From: Rhizaria sp. SCN 62-66
Lineage: Eukaryota; Rhizaria, unplaced
Direction of reading: 5' to 3'
NCBI GenBank assembly: GCA_001724265.1
Contig: MEDY01000197.1
Location: 1-64,000 of the forward strand
DNA: 64,000 nt
Shown here: one piece after another, positions 22,826 to 34,806 of the stretch
Layout of the letters: every line of letters begins with the position of its first letter
Position numbering within the stretch: the stretch's first letter is position 1
Notes under the pieces: model-generated
Database searches by the model: none
Told to the model about the DNA's origin: nothing
The model's input: only the letters and a program-made list of their open reading frames with translations
Translations under genes and position numbers: made by a program

Positions 22826-25800
22826 ATGGAGGCGTTCAACGAAGTTTTCAATTGTCCCGGTGGGACAAAGTCTAACTCCTTCAAGCGAGACGACTCCGAC
22901 TCCGACTTCACTGACTTCGAGAGTGAGTTTGACAATGACGGCCAAGCCGCAAGCTCCGCGGCAACGGCGAGCGCAGACGGTGCAGGCGCGGTTGCTATGA
23001 CAGGTGGGCTTGCCCCAGGCCCTCAGAGATCTAACGTCACAGCCACACTGCTCGGCAGCCTTCACGAGGACAATTACGACGAAAACGACTCAGTCGTCGC
23101 CGAGCTGAACGACACCGCGCACCATCCGCAGCAGCAACAGCAGCAGCCGCCAGTCGGTGTCTACGGCCCTCCCGTGCCTGCTGGCACTAGCGCTGCTGAG
23201 CTCGAGCGCACTTCAACGCATGATGTTGCTGTCAGTGCTACTGCTGCGACAGACACGGTGAAAAGCGGTCCTGCGTCTACTACCTCCAACACCCACGGCC
23301 ACGCTCACGGTCACACTTACGGGCAAGCTGCCAACACCAGCGCCGGCAAATTGCAGGCACAGCCATTGGATGGACTGCAGCGGCAACATAGCGGTGCAGC
23401 GGGACGCGACGACACTGTGCGTAACCGTGGGATTTCGATGAAGCAAGATGACTGCGACATCTCACAGCATCCCCATACACAGTCACTTACACAGACGGTG
23501 TTACAGTCAGATTCGCAGTCGCAAACACGGATGCAGAACCAATCACAGAGGCTACTGCAGGCGAACGCGGAAAGGGAGAGTGATCGCTCGTTCCAGGCCG
23601 GCAAAGGCGACGATGATGCTAATGAAAGCAAGACGAGGGGCGTGAGTAAAGTCCACTCTAACGACACTGTGTCGTTTGCGAATGCAGCGCAGCGCGACTC
23701 GCAGCAACAACAAGCGAAAATACTGCATCCCTTGCCGATTCCTGAGTCACAGAAATTGGTGCCACAGCGACAGGCGTCAAGTGTCGCGCCATCTGCACAT
23801 GGTGATGGCATCATTTTCGCGCCTATAAATAACAACAAGTCCACATTACGTGTCATCAGTAGCACGTCACGTGACAGCAGCAAACCGCGGGCCGATAAAA
23901 GCAACGATATACCAACGGATAGCAAAACAACAGAGAACGGCGAAAGCAGCGCGCCAGTGGAGCAGCCTGGTGCGGGTCATGCGCCCGCTCTCGGTGATCA
24001 CAATCCACTGAATGATTCGCGCGCATCTGAGACGTCTTGGAACACCTCACTTGAGAAACTGCCGCATGCCAATGTTCCCCTGACGCGAACGTCTTCCGTG
24101 TACTCCTCCTCGTCATCTGCACAATCGCAGTCGCAAGCACAGTCTCAGGTACACGTACAAGCACATGCACAGGTACAGGCGCAGTCGCAGGCGATGAAGG
24201 CTCAGACGAAGTCTAAAGATACGGGACGGCTCAAGAGCTCTTAGTTTGCTGCCCAGTCTGCCCTACCGCACTCACCGACAGCGCCTGCGAAGATCGAGCC
24301 ACAGCATGACACAGCGACACCCCATACAAGGATGAATCACCCCATCTCCCAGGCTGTGGATGTCACGTTTGAAAGACATTCGATGTCCCCATAGCAGCAG
24401 TCGTCAATGGGCCGAGCGTCCGCCCCAATGCCGTTTACGGCAGCGTCCCTTACTTCTGTACAGTCTGAGAACAGTCTACAGCTGACGAGTGCCGCAGAGG
24501 CCCTGCTTGAGACTGAGGACGGCGGGCCACCGCCTCTCGAGCCTGTCAGGTCCGATGCCGGCGCCGCCGGCACCGCTGCCGGCGCCAAGGTGCGCGCGAT
24601 TGTGCAGTCGCAGCCGCCGCCGCCACTGGCGCCTCTGCCGTCCACTGCGTTTGCGGGAGATCGGAGGCACAGGAAACTTATCAAGAACAGCATCTGCAGC
24701 GACTACACCGACAGTAGCGATGATGACACCGCGGCAGCGCAACGTCCTAATGCGAGAGAAGCGCTCGCTCAACATGTCGACCAGACGTGCGTGCCACAAG
24801 TGGGAGCGAACATGAATGACGACAGTGACCACGCATCTGCGGCGCCATCCAGTGCGACTGTCAATCGGACTCACTACGACGCTTTCACCTCTGCCTTAGC
24901 GAGTGCTGGCTCCGATAGCAGCGATGCAAGCGCCATCGACGACTCCGGCGACGAGCTGATGACTACTTTCGTCAAGAAGGCTGCTGCGCGGCCGCCGTCA
25001 TCGCAGAGCGGACGTATTACGCGTCGACGTGCTGCCAGGCTCAAGATCAACCTTCCGAATGCCGTCGCTCGGATCACCAAGCTCGAAGTCGGCAGTTCAG
25101 CGGCATCCGCGGCAACTGCGCCCATGCGACCCGTGAACCAACAAAGCTCGTCAACTGACGCGAGTGCGAGCGCGGGCGCGAATGCGGCCGCTGCTGCAGC
25201 TGCTGCCGCTGCGGCGGCGTCGGCAAGTACTGGTGCTGCGAGTTCTACCTCGGGTTCCGGTACAGCGGCTGCGGCGTCGACTCGCCCTGGTAGACGTGGC
25301 CCTGGCTGGCCCCGCAAAGACAGTCTGCCGGGCTCTGGCGGTGTCTCTCGTGCGCAAAGCCCCCAAGTCCAGAGTCCTCGGTTCGGCGCATCTTCGGCAG
25401 CCAGCTCGCGTTCGACGAGCCCTCTCGGCTTGGCTCGCAACAACGCTGAGCAGCGGCGTCCAGCGGCGACGCGGAATCTGACGGGGAGCGAGCGCGAAGT
25501 CTTCTTTCAGGAGCAAAACCGCGCTGTGAGGGCGCAGAAGCAAAGCACGCGCGATGCGGACCGCGCGAGACGTGCTAATGCGCGCACAGTGGTCCCTGTA
25601 AGCGAGGCTGGTGGCGGCAGGCGTGCTGTGGGAGGCAATCGAGGCACTGCTGCTGTTCGCAAGAGCGCGACTTTGAGGGAGCTTGAGTTTGACTCGTCAT
25701 CATCGTCATCATCATCGCCATCGCCATCGTTATCATCGAGCTCTGAATCCGACTCTTCATCTAGCTCAGGCTCGTTCTCGGACGTGAACTCAAATTCAAG

Positions 25801-28544
25801 CTCTAACTCCAGCTCTATTTCGAGTCCGAGTTCGAGCTCGAGCTCAGAATCCAGTTCTTCTGACTCGTCATCGGACTCTGAAGGCGAAGTTGTCATTCAT
25901 CCCCATTTGCTGCCATCACAGTTCGTCTACGACGAGTTAGACTGTCGCCCCGCTGTTCCGTTCAGAGCAGTAGCGCCAGCCTCTCAGCAGCCCGGGCAAC
26001 TTGACGCTCAACCTGTCGCTGTTGCGTCTCCTGCGGCTGCACCGTCGAGTGCAGCGGCGACAGCAGCAGTGGCCGCTTCAGCGGCCGAGGCAGCTGAAGC
26101 TAAGGCGGCCGCAACACGCGCTGCATTGGCTGCCAATGCCGCAGCAGCAAATGCTGTCGTGACGCACGCTGCGGCCGCTAAGGCAGCTGCCGCTCAGGCT
26201 GCCGCCGCTGCGAACACCAGTGCTTCCCTCCCTTATGTGCCGGCGAATGGTAAGAAGCAAGACCTAGTTCTGGCGCCCGCAGCAGGTGTGAACACGTCGA
26301 CGACTGCGACGACTGCTACGAAGGATACTACCCCTGACCCCGTTATCGCAGCAGCTGAAGATGTTGCCACTGCAACCGCCGCTGCAGCAGCAGCAGCAGC
26401 GGCGTCGGTGGCAACATCGTCCTCAGGAGCGACAAGGGCGACGGGAGCGACTGGAGCGATAAGAGCGACACTGTCCTCAGGAGCGACAGGGGCGACACCT
26501 GCTAGTACTACAATGGGAAAGACGCCGAAGAGTACTCAGATGGTCATCTCGGTCGTGAACCCCCCTAGGCAGGCAGCGGTTGTCGCGGCTGCTGCTGCAG
26601 CAGCTGCAGGCGTGACTAGCACCAACCGTCGCGTCGTGATGAACGATGATGACGACGAGTACGCCAATGGCGTGCATGCTAAGGCACAAGCTCACTTAGA
26701 GTTCCGACTCACGCCCTACGCAGCGGTACAGCAAGACAACGCATATGCTGCTGACAAGGAGGTCACTGCCAACGCGCGGCCCAAACGCACTCGGCAGCGC
26801 AAGCGCACCTCCGAAGGTTTCGCCGAGGCGGAGGAAGCTCGTTCCCGTCGCCGCAGAGTACGCGGCTATCCTGGTGCAATCGCCATTGGCGATGAGAGTG
26901 ATGACGCCGAGATCGCTGACGACGACGATGACGACAGCGACGACGGTTTAGAGGTGACTGACGTCGTGTTGGCACAGACGCCGACACCGAAGAAGGACAA
27001 GAACGCGTCTTCCAGGACCAAGTCAAAGTCCCAGGCGAAGGCTGGCAGTGCGAGCTCAGCACCTGCACAGAAGGCACGCAAAAAGTCGGCGGCGGCGGCG
27101 TCTGACGCTGCCGCTAGGTCGGCGGACAGTGCTGCCGCTGTTGTCGATGATGGCGACGAGGAGGAAGAGGACGAGGATCGCAGTCGTGCTGCTGCAGCGT
27201 CTTCAAGTCAAAGTCGGAAGAAAAAATCCCGAACGCCGGGCCGTGGCCGTCCCCTGGGCACCCCGAATCGCCCCAAATACGACAGTGGCATTCTCGTCAC
27301 CTCCGACGGACCCACGAACTGCACTCTGTGCCCGGCCGGGTTTGGCACGTCGTCAGCACTGGTGGCACACGCACTTGAGGCCCACCAGATGCACATGTGC
27401 ATGGCCTGTGGCAAGATGTATAACAAAAGGGCGTCGCTCTGGGCGCACCAGCTTGAGATTACCGTCTGCTGGCACTGCCGCGGCAGCTCATCCGATCATC
27501 AGGTACGACGTGAGACATCATCATTCTCGTACTTATCGCATGCATTCATTGTATTGTTCCATTTGCATCTCACTTCTAATATCCTGGCAACATTACATTT
27601 GTTTAGGCCTATGCTAAGCACTCTAAACACTGCTTTATCGCCGCTCAGGGCAACAAACTCACGTGCCCTGAGTGCCCTGACGAGCTTCCGCACTACGAAG
27701 GATTTGTGTACGTTGATAATGAATATTGTACACTGCGTATATCTTCCTTGACTCAACTATCGCGCGATCTATGAGTTCTATTCTTTGTCCTCACATTCAT
27801 TTTCTCTCACTTCCTGCGTCTTTCCTGACACTTAGTAATCATCTCAAGGAGCACCACGGCGCGACTGACGCTCACTGTGCGCAAAAGTACGCGGATATTG
27901 CATTCAAATTCCTTCACTCCCGTGCTCGCAACAACATGATCTTGTCGTTAGCTGACTTTGAAGCCAAGCGCAACCACTGCAGCCGGTCTCGCCAAAGCTT
28001 CGCCGACTCCTTGCGGCCCGCACAAGGTCACAACGCGCGCATCGTTGTGCACGAGGGCTTTCAGCCAGCAGAGACGTGGGTGCGCCCTGCGGTGCCGCAC
28101 AGTAAACCGCGCATCACCATGGCCCAGGACCCTGATCCCAACTCTGTGACAGCGGCAGCAGATGATACCGCGACAGCCTCTGCGACTGAAGCTGCAGCGG
28201 CGACGAGCGGTGTTGCCGCGGATGGCGCGACCGCTGCGGACAGTGCAAGTGCGAGTGCAACCGATAGTGCGAGCAGCTCAAGCGCCAGTGCAAGTGCGAG
28301 TGCGAGCGCAAGTGCTGATGAGATTGTCAATGAGGAGAATCAAACTTCTGCGAGTGCGGAAGGCGCTGCTTTTGCCTCAGCGGCAACTGTTGCTGCTGTC
28401 TCTACCGCCGCCGCTGCAGTTGCAGTAGCTGCTGCTGCTGCCGCAACAAATGTGACTTCTGACGACGATACTATTATAGTCTCAAAGACTAGTGCGGTGA
28501 AGAGGCATTGGAAATATCATTTGGGCAACGACGACGATGACTGA
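22826..28544 (+). CDS. Large zinc-finger nuclear-type protein, read through two TAGs
   Basis: Exons 22826-27502, 27607-27707 and 27836-28544 (donors GTACGA, GTACGT); the stop is TGA and the product about 1828 residues. The N-terminus has acidic Ser/Asp runs (RDDSDSDFTDFESEFD), then a long disordered Gln/Ser/Ala-rich region with Ser tracts and basic patches. A Cys/His cluster begins near residue 1498: CTLCPAGF...HALEAH is a C2H2 finger; CMACGKMYNKRASLWAH is a second; CWHCRG and CPECPDELPHYEGFVNHLKEHH follow, the last spread over exons 2 and 3, which supports the splicing. Basic AT-hook-like KKSRTPGRGRPLGTPNRP lies just before the fingers. The TAGs at residues 473 and 523 join two long frames that the standard code would split. 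A DNA-binding regulator is a reasonable inference; the target is unknown. Confidence 0.78.
24242..24244 (+). other. In-frame TAG read as sense
   Basis: Context RLKSS-TAG-FAAQSALPHSP. The 49 codons from here to the next TAG are open and of coding composition. Confidence 0.75.
24392..24394 (+). other. In-frame TAG read as sense (probably Gln)
   Basis: Context RHSMSP-TAG-QQSSMGRAS. The TAG directly precedes two CAG codons, as expected if it replaced a third Gln codon. Confidence 0.8.
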
Positions 28545-28719
28545 ACTGCAAATCATTCTAAATGAACATCACCTCGCAATAAGCTAATTAGAAAACCTTA
28601 CGTTACATAAATCGAACTCTGTATTTATCGCCATTTGTAATACACATTCGCGTGTTTTATCTTCTTTCATTTAATGTCACACGATTCGTAAACTTCTATC
28701 TTAAGCGATCTTCATAAGT

Positions 28720-31700
28720 TTACCACTCAGCTTCGGCCGCAGCCTCAACATGGCCGCGTTGTGGAGACATCATCTTACTAGCGCGTTGTTCCGGCGTCAG
28801 TCCAGGGAACACAGTGCGCCGAACGCCAGGCGTCTTGCTGTTTGACGCCGCAGCAGTGGGAATCTTGCTACTCTGACTCCTCGCGCTCTGCGCATGTCCT
28901 TGGCTCTGACTCAAACTCGGAACAGAGCCATGTCTACCACCGAGACTGCGGTGGTACTCAAGCTCTGGTCCCGTAGCCTCGCATGGCAGCGTCGATGCCA
29001 CCCCACTCGCGCTCGCGCTCGCTTCAGCGCCCGCAGCAGCGCCAGCGTCGCCGTGACTGTTCGCGTTGAGCGCAAAGGGCAGCGGCGTCGGCACTCGCGG
29101 GAGGCGCGCGGGCGACACCGCGCCCCCGCCACGAGGTGACGCCGCCGCGTTCAGACGCGGTGACGCGCAGGGGGACCCGGCGGGCGAGCGGCCGGGCGAC
29201 CGTGGAGACCCCGGCAGCGGCGGCGGCGGCGACGTGCGGCCAAACTTCGGCGCGGGCGGGCCGAAGAGAAACGGCGTCGGCTCAGTGTCGAAGCACCCCG
29301 CGTGGCGGCCGTCGGGCGCGTGTGGCCCCGGGCACGGGGAGCCCGTGCGCGACCGACTGCACGCGCCGCGCTGCGTCGGCGACTGCGAGCGCAGCGACGG
29401 CGACTGCGAGCGTGGGCGGAACGGCGACGCGGGGAGACGCGCGCGAGAGATCCGTCCCAGCTCACGCTCAGCCTCGGCAGACGCGGACTTGGCGGCAGCG
29501 AGTGCCTCAGCGGCGGCCGCGGCCTCCGCGGCAGCCGCGGCGGCCTCAGCAACAGCGGCTGCCTCCGCCTGCGCCGCAGCGTGCGCGGCGGCAGCGGCCT
29601 GCGCCGCAGCGGCGTTGGCGGCCGCGACACCGGCGTCCTGCCGCGCTTGACTGTGGATCTGCGCCGCGCTCTGTGGGCTGAATGCACCGGATGTTACCGC
29701 GGGCCGGCGCGGGTTCAGCGGCGCCCACACACCGCCGGCATCGCCCGTCTTGTTAGCGCCGCCGCCAAGGGACGTGCGGGCGCGGTTGCGGGCCAGCGAC
29801 GCCTCGCGCGCGGCTGAGCCCACCGTCGCGGTCGCGGTCGCGGCCGGCGGTGACGCGGCGGCGGCGGCGGCGGCGGCGGAGGCGCGGCGGCGCTCGCGGA
29901 CTCGGTCAGCCGCGGCGGCAGAGGCGGCGGCGAGCGTGTTGGCAGCTGGGCTCGAGCTGGATCTAGCGATGTCGGAGAATTCGTTCAGCGAAATGGCCGA
30001 CGGCGCGCGCAGCTGGGAGGGGCTTGCAATGCGGCCTCCGGCAGCGGCGGTCGATGACAGACTGCGGCGGCCACGCGCTTCAGTCGCGGTTGCACCGTTG
30101 CTGTTGTCGTCACTGTATACAGCGCCGAACGCGTCGCGGACAGTGTTGGACTCGCGCTGCAGCTGCTGCTTCAACGCAATCGCGCGCTGCAGCTCTTCTT
30201 CCCGCGCCCGCTCCCGCTCGCGGTCGCGCTGGCGCTCGAGACTGGCTTCGCGCTCAAACCGCTCTTGCGCCTGGCGCTCAAGCTCCAGCCGCGCAGCGTG
30301 CTCGCGCTTCTGCTGCTCTAACAGTTCACGCTGCTGCTGTTGTTGCTCCTGTTCAACCCGTTCTTGCTCTTGTCGCGCCTGTTCAGCGCGGGCTTGCTCC
30401 GCGCGGAGTTGATCAAACCGCGCTTGCTCCAGCCGCGACCGCTCACGCAGCGCGTGTTCACGCTCTAAAAGCTCGCGTTCGCGGTACTGCCGCTCGGCTT
30501 CAAGGCGCTGCAGCTCGGCGCGCTCCAAGTCAAGCCGCCTCTGCCGCTCATCCTCGGCCTCGCGCTGCTGCTGCAACTCACGCTCCTTCTGTTGATGCTG
30601 CAACTGTAGCTGCTGCTGCTCACGGTCGCGCGCAAGCTGGACCTGGCGCTGGTACTGCCGCTCGCGTTCAGCCTGCTCAGCGGCCGATCGCTCTGCAACA
30701 GCGCGTTGCTCAGCTTCCATACGCTCACGCTCACGCTGGGCACGGTCGGCGCGCTCGCGCTCTTGCTCGATCTCGCGGTCGCGCTCACGGTCGCGGGCCT
30801 GGGACAGCTCGCGCTCGTGCTCGCGCTCACGGTCGCGCTCTCGGTCACGTGCACGCTCGCGCTCAAGCTCTAACTCGCGCTCATGCTCGCGTTCGCGGGC
30901 GCGTTCAAGCTCGCGCTCACGGTCACGCTCCTGCTCGCGCTCGCGGGCACGGTCGCGCGCCGCCGCCGCCGCCGCCGACGCCGAGGCAGACGCTGAAGCT
31001 GCGGCAGCAGCGGCGGTCGCGTTGGCAGCCGCGGCCGCAGCAGCAGCCATTGCCGCGCGCGCCACAGGGTCAGACGCCGCGAGACCGGCAGGTTGCGCGA
31101 TGACGATTGGCGCCGTCGTGTTCTTTCCAGTCTGACTGGTGTTGACAAGCGCGTTATTGTTGTTGTTAGAGCGCAGAGAGTACGGGTTTGTACCCTGGTG
31201 AACAATTCCCTGTTGCAGCCTCCGCGCAGCCGCAGTCGCAGCGTCACTGTGACGACTCTGAGCCATCTGCGCAAACACAGGCCTGAATGCAAACAGCTCC
31301 GACGCGTTCGGCGACGCAGGCACTTGCTGCTCCTGCTCACGGTCACCCGTCGTCGTCGTCAAGGCGGCTTGACTTTGATTCATCTCGAGCTGCTCGCCAG
31401 CGGCCTCCGCGATGGCCGCGGGCGGATAAAGCGCACGCAACACATCGCCAGGCGCTAGCAGCGCCAACGCTCCCGGCGCGCGCTCTGTCATCGCGTCCGC
31501 CGCAGCGAGCACGGCATCAAGCGCGGGGAAAAGCCGTGCAGAACAGAGCTCTCTGAACGCGGCCGACGCGAACCCCGACCCCGGGCCCGGCGGAAGTAAG
31601 TAGCTGTACCGCGGGTCGAGCGCGCCGTCCGCGCCGGCCGCGGCGGCGGCAGGCGCGGAAAGGGCAACGGGGACCGGGCTGGGCAGCGCGCGGGCCGCGG

Positions 31701-34323
31701 CCGTGGCGGCGTGCAGCTGGGCCGCGGGCGCAACGGCTTCTAATAGAGTCGCAAGCGCGGTGCCGAACACGCGCGGGCACGAGCGCAGCGCGACTGACCG
31801 CAGCGCGGAGTATAAGTGCGCCGGCGTGAGCGCGGGCGGCGCGGCGGATAGCGGCGACCGCGGTGCTCCCGGCGTCGTCGCCGTTGTGGCTGAAGACAAG
31901 GCGGATGCAGAAGCGGCACCGCGGCGGGTAGCGAAGGTTGAGAACGCCATCGCCACGGCCGCGGACTCCGCCTCCGACAGCACGCCCCGCAGAGGCAGCG
32001 ACGACGGCGGACCCAGCAGAGCAAGCATCGCGGCGTCCGGCGCGGCGGCCGAGGCGGCGAGCGCGGCGGCGGCCGGACCGGCGGGGACCGCGCCCTGTGC
32101 CGCCGCGGCTACGGACAAAGAGTCCGCAGCGGAGGCCGGGTGGGGGAAAAGCAGCGCCGAGGGGGGCACGCCGGCGACGGCGGCGGTCACTGCGCGCTGC
32201 ACGGCCGTGGCCGTGGCGCGGGCTAGTGACGGAGACGCGACGTGGCGCGCGGCGGGCAATGGCGCAGGGACTGAGGCTGGCGCGGAGGCAACGGGCACCG
32301 CGACGACCGCAGTGTTGGCATGAACAGCGTTGTTGTTGTTATTGCTGTTGTGTGTACGACGGGCAGGAGTCACGAGAGCAAAGCCGTTGCCAGTCGTGTT
32401 GATGTGCGCGCTCGCGGGCTGCAAGTGACCGTGAGCGTGACCGTGAGCAGGGCGGCCACGCATAGGCGATGCGTAGGCTAAGTGGCCGTGAGCGGCAGTG
32501 GCGTATCCGTACGGGTGACCGTGAGCGACCACGCTAGCGCTGAGCAGATACGAGCCGTCAAGCGTGTTATCGCCGTTGAACAGCCCCATATCCACTGTAG
32601 CGTCTTCCTCATCGTTGTGATCGTTGTTGTTGTCGTTGTCGCCGTGGCTGTTTGCACCGCGACCACGACTGTGGCTGGGGCTTTGACTGTGGCTGCGATA
32701 ATACTCACCAGCGCCGGCAGTTTTGTTCTGACGCTCACGACTACGCTGTTGCTGTTGCTGTTGCTGTTGCTCTTGTTGTTGTTGATGATGATGCTGTGGT
32801 TGGTGCTGGCGTGTCGCCGCAGCAGCTTGCGCCTGAGATTGAGTCGCACCGCTGCCGCGACGAGCTCCATCACCACCACTACTCGCGCTAACGATGTTGC
32901 TATTCGTGCTGTTTCGGCGTGGCTCGAGAGCGCGAAGCTTCTGCTCTGCCACAGCAGCCCGGTCATCGCTCTCCGCAGCGCCATCACGCGCGACTTCGAG
33001 CCGCGCGGCCAGCACTTCACCCTCCTCTTGCGCCGCCTTGGCTTCCTCTTGTGCTGCTTTCGCCTCTTCCCGTGCAGCCCGAGCCGCCACGCGCGCAGTC
33101 TCAGCTGCCGCAAGCGCCGCCGTCAACTGCCGCTGCAGACCGGCCAGCTGCGCCGTCAGCCGGTCATTCTGCGCTTTAGCCGCGGATAACTCACCGCGAG
33201 TGTTACTGAGGTCAGCGCGAGCGTCCGCGAGGTCGTTTCGTGTGGCGTGCAGCTCAGACCGCGTGACTGCGGCGTCAGCACGCGAATCACGCAACGCCAC
33301 AGTCAACGCGGCGACACTGTTCGACGTCGCCGAGCCGTGTCCGAGGAAGTCAAGGCCGTGGGGGAAAGCGGCCGCCGCGTCGGCACGCGCACGTTGTGCG
33401 TCAGCCTCAGCCAGCGCGGCAGCAAGCACTTGTTGTAACGATGCAACCAAACCACCGTTGGAATCACCGCTATGAGCTGCGCGGCTGCTACTGGTAACGT
33501 TGGAATACGGTGCGTTACTGTGGTGCTTTGCGGCAGTCGCGGCAGCGTTCGCGCAGCGGCGCCAGTGCGAGAAGCCGTCAGCGCGCGCTACAGCGGCGGC
33601 GCGCGCGGCGGCAGCGGCGGACGGCGACCGGTCGAGAGCCTCGGCGAGCAACTGCGCTGCTAAGTCACGCTGCTGCTTGTGCAGGGCCTGGAGCTGGGAC
33701 CGCGCGCGCGCCGCCGCGCCAGAGCCAGCAGCAACAGCGGCGTTAGAGCTAGAACTAAAGCTGTGAGAGGATGTTGAGCTTGTGGCTGTGGCTGCGGCTG
33801 CGGCGGGGGCGGGGGTGAGAGGGGTGATGCTGCTACGGTGAGGAGAGAGAGCGCGGTCAGCGCGAGCCCGCTGCGCTGCGGCTGCGTGCAAAGAAGAACG
33901 CGCGGGAGAGCCGGGCAAGTGCGCGCGCAACGCTGACGACGACAACGGCGCCATCCCACTGCCATATGCATTGTTGTTGTTGCTGAAGGATACGTTGGCT
34001 GGGGAGTGGTTGGGGGAAGCGCCGGTAGCTGCTGCAAGCGGGCCTGTAAAGGAGTAGTCGAGCAGGTCGCCCGCGTGCGCGCCAGGGATATTTAACGGCG
34101 CCCGAGGTTGTGCAGGTGGCAGTGAAGTGATGTAGATGTACGGCGCAGTGTTGGAGGAAGAAGAGGCGAGCGATGAGGCAGCACCACCAGTGGCCGCGGC
34201 ATGGGCGGCCGTCACTGCGGCCAGAGGACGGTCGATATACGCAATAGACACATCAAGCGGGGGAGCAGGGCCAAATGTCGGCAGATATGTCCCATGTGCA
34301 GATGTGTTAAGCGTGGAAGACAT
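28720..34323 (-). CDS. Large coiled-coil protein (1867 aa), unassigned
   Basis: Single frame, ATG at 34323, TAA at 28720. A first coiled coil lies near residues 330-465 (Ala/Arg/Glu heptads such as AAREEAKAAQEEAKAAQEE). A His/Gln-rich disordered region follows. A mid-chain, less biased and probably folded part includes LSEAESAAVAMAFSTFATRR and TPAHLYSALRSVALRSCPRVF, which could be EF-hand-like helices but show no canonical calcium loop. A long charged helix with Arg/Glu/Asp/Gln repeats (RERDREREHERELSQARD) covers about 1120-1390. The C-terminus is Ser/Pro-rich with many SP sites. A structural, cytoskeletal or centrosomal scaffold is possible but unproven. It converges with the zinc-finger gene across 175 bp. 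Confidence 0.82.
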   Translation of the reverse strand: MSSTLNTSAHGTYLPTFGPAPPLDVSIAYIDRPLAAVTAAHAAATGGAASSLASSSSNTAPYIYITSLPPAQPRAPLNIPGAHAGDLLDYSFTGPLAAATGASPNHSPANVSFSNNNNAYGSGMAPLSSSALRAHLPGSPARSSLHAAAAQRARADRALSPHRSSITPLTPAPAAAAATATSSTSSHSFSSSSNAAVAAGSGAAARARSQLQALHKQQRDLAAQLLAEALDRSPSAAAAARAAAVARADGFSHWRRCANAAATAAKHHSNAPYSNVTSSSRAAHSGDSNGGLVASLQQVLAAALAEADAQRARADAAAAFPHGLDFLGHGSATSNSVAALTVALRDSRADAAVTRSELHATRNDLADARADLSNTRGELSAAKAQNDRLTAQLAGLQRQLTAALAAAETARVAARAAREEAKAAQEEAKAAQEEGEVLAARLEVARDGAAESDDRAAVAEQKLRALEPRRNSTNSNIVSASSGGDGARRGSGATQSQAQAAAATRQHQPQHHHQQQQEQQQQQQQQRSRERQNKTAGAGEYYRSHSQSPSHSRGRGANSHGDNDNNNDHNDEEDATVDMGLFNGDNTLDGSYLLSASVVAHGHPYGYATAAHGHLAYASPMRGRPAHGHAHGHLQPASAHINTTGNGFALVTPARRTHNSNNNNNAVHANTAVVAVPVASAPASVPAPLPAARHVASPSLARATATAVQRAVTAAVAGVPPSALLFPHPASAADSLSVAAAAQGAVPAGPAAAALAASAAAPDAAMLALLGPPSSLPLRGVLSEAESAAVAMAFSTFATRRGAASASALSSATTATTPGAPRSPLSAAPPALTPAHLYSALRSVALRSCPRVFGTALATLLEAVAPAAQLHAATAAARALPSPVPVALSAPAAAAAGADGALDPRYSYLLPPGPGSGFASAAFRELCSARLFPALDAVLAAADAMTERAPGALALLAPGDVLRALYPPAAIAEAAGEQLEMNQSQAALTTTTGDREQEQQVPASPNASELFAFRPVFAQMAQSRHSDAATAAARRLQQGIVHQGTNPYSLRSNNNNNALVNTSQTGKNTTAPIVIAQPAGLAASDPVARAAMAAAAAAAANATAAAAAASASASASAAAAAARDRAREREQERDRERELERAREREHERELELERERARDRERDREREHERELSQARDRERDREIEQERERADRAQRERERMEAEQRAVAERSAAEQAERERQYQRQVQLARDREQQQLQLQHQQKERELQQQREAEDERQRRLDLERAELQRLEAERQYRERELLEREHALRERSRLEQARFDQLRAEQARAEQARQEQERVEQEQQQQQRELLEQQKREHAARLELERQAQERFEREASLERQRDRERERAREEELQRAIALKQQLQRESNTVRDAFGAVYSDDNSNGATATEARGRRSLSSTAAAGGRIASPSQLRAPSAISLNEFSDIARSSSSPAANTLAAASAAAADRVRERRRASAAAAAAAASPPAATATATVGSAAREASLARNRARTSLGGGANKTGDAGGVWAPLNPRRPAVTSGAFSPQSAAQIHSQARQDAGVAAANAAAAQAAAAAHAAAQAEAAAVAEAAAAAAEAAAAAEALAAAKSASAEAERELGRISRARLPASPFRPRSQSPSLRSQSPTQRGACSRSRTGSPCPGPHAPDGRHAGCFDTEPTPFLFGPPAPKFGRTSPPPPLPGSPRSPGRSPAGSPCASPRLNAAASPRGGGAVSPARLPRVPTPLPFALNANSHGDAGAAAGAEASASASGVASTLPCEATGPELEYHRSLGGRHGSVPSLSQSQGHAQSARSQSSKIPTAAASNSKTPGVRRTVFPGLTPEQRASKMMSPQRGHVEAAAEAEW

Positions 34324-34806
34324 CGGTGTGTCGACGCTAAAGAGGCGAGCGGGTGCGCTTGATGTGGCGAGTTACTGAAGTTTACGAAACTACACAATAG
34401 GCGCATAATACATCGTGGAGATAAGATTTAAAATGTAAAACATATATAAATCACCTCATGAAAAAAATAATCATTCTTGAAGTTTGAAAATTACGCGCTT
34501 CCACGCCGCATGAGGCCGCAACGTTTTTTTGATAGGTGGCGTCCGCCTCAGCCCAACGGCTACAAAGAGCAGACCAGACATGCAAAGGAGCCATTATAGT
34601 CGATTCTGACTCAAAACAAGATAAGATGATAAAAATAGAGATAACTAAACAATCTATGTGTATTACTATGTCAAAATATATTACTGTTCGATGAAATGGG
34701 GCACATTATCGTGCTACAGTCAGTATATTCCCACTCATTTCGCACTGGCCAGCCAACCTGAACAATGCGCCTCCGTCAACAAGATCTCACAACGCTGCAT
34801 CTGCGT
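34324..34806. other. Intergenic, upstream of the coiled-coil gene
   Basis: 483 bp, AT-rich, between two minus-strand genes. Nothing specific recognised. Confidence 0.5.

Noticed and set aside
30024-31103. 359-codon plus-strand Arg/Ala frame
   Set aside because: Complement of the Arg/Glu coiled coil of the minus-strand gene.
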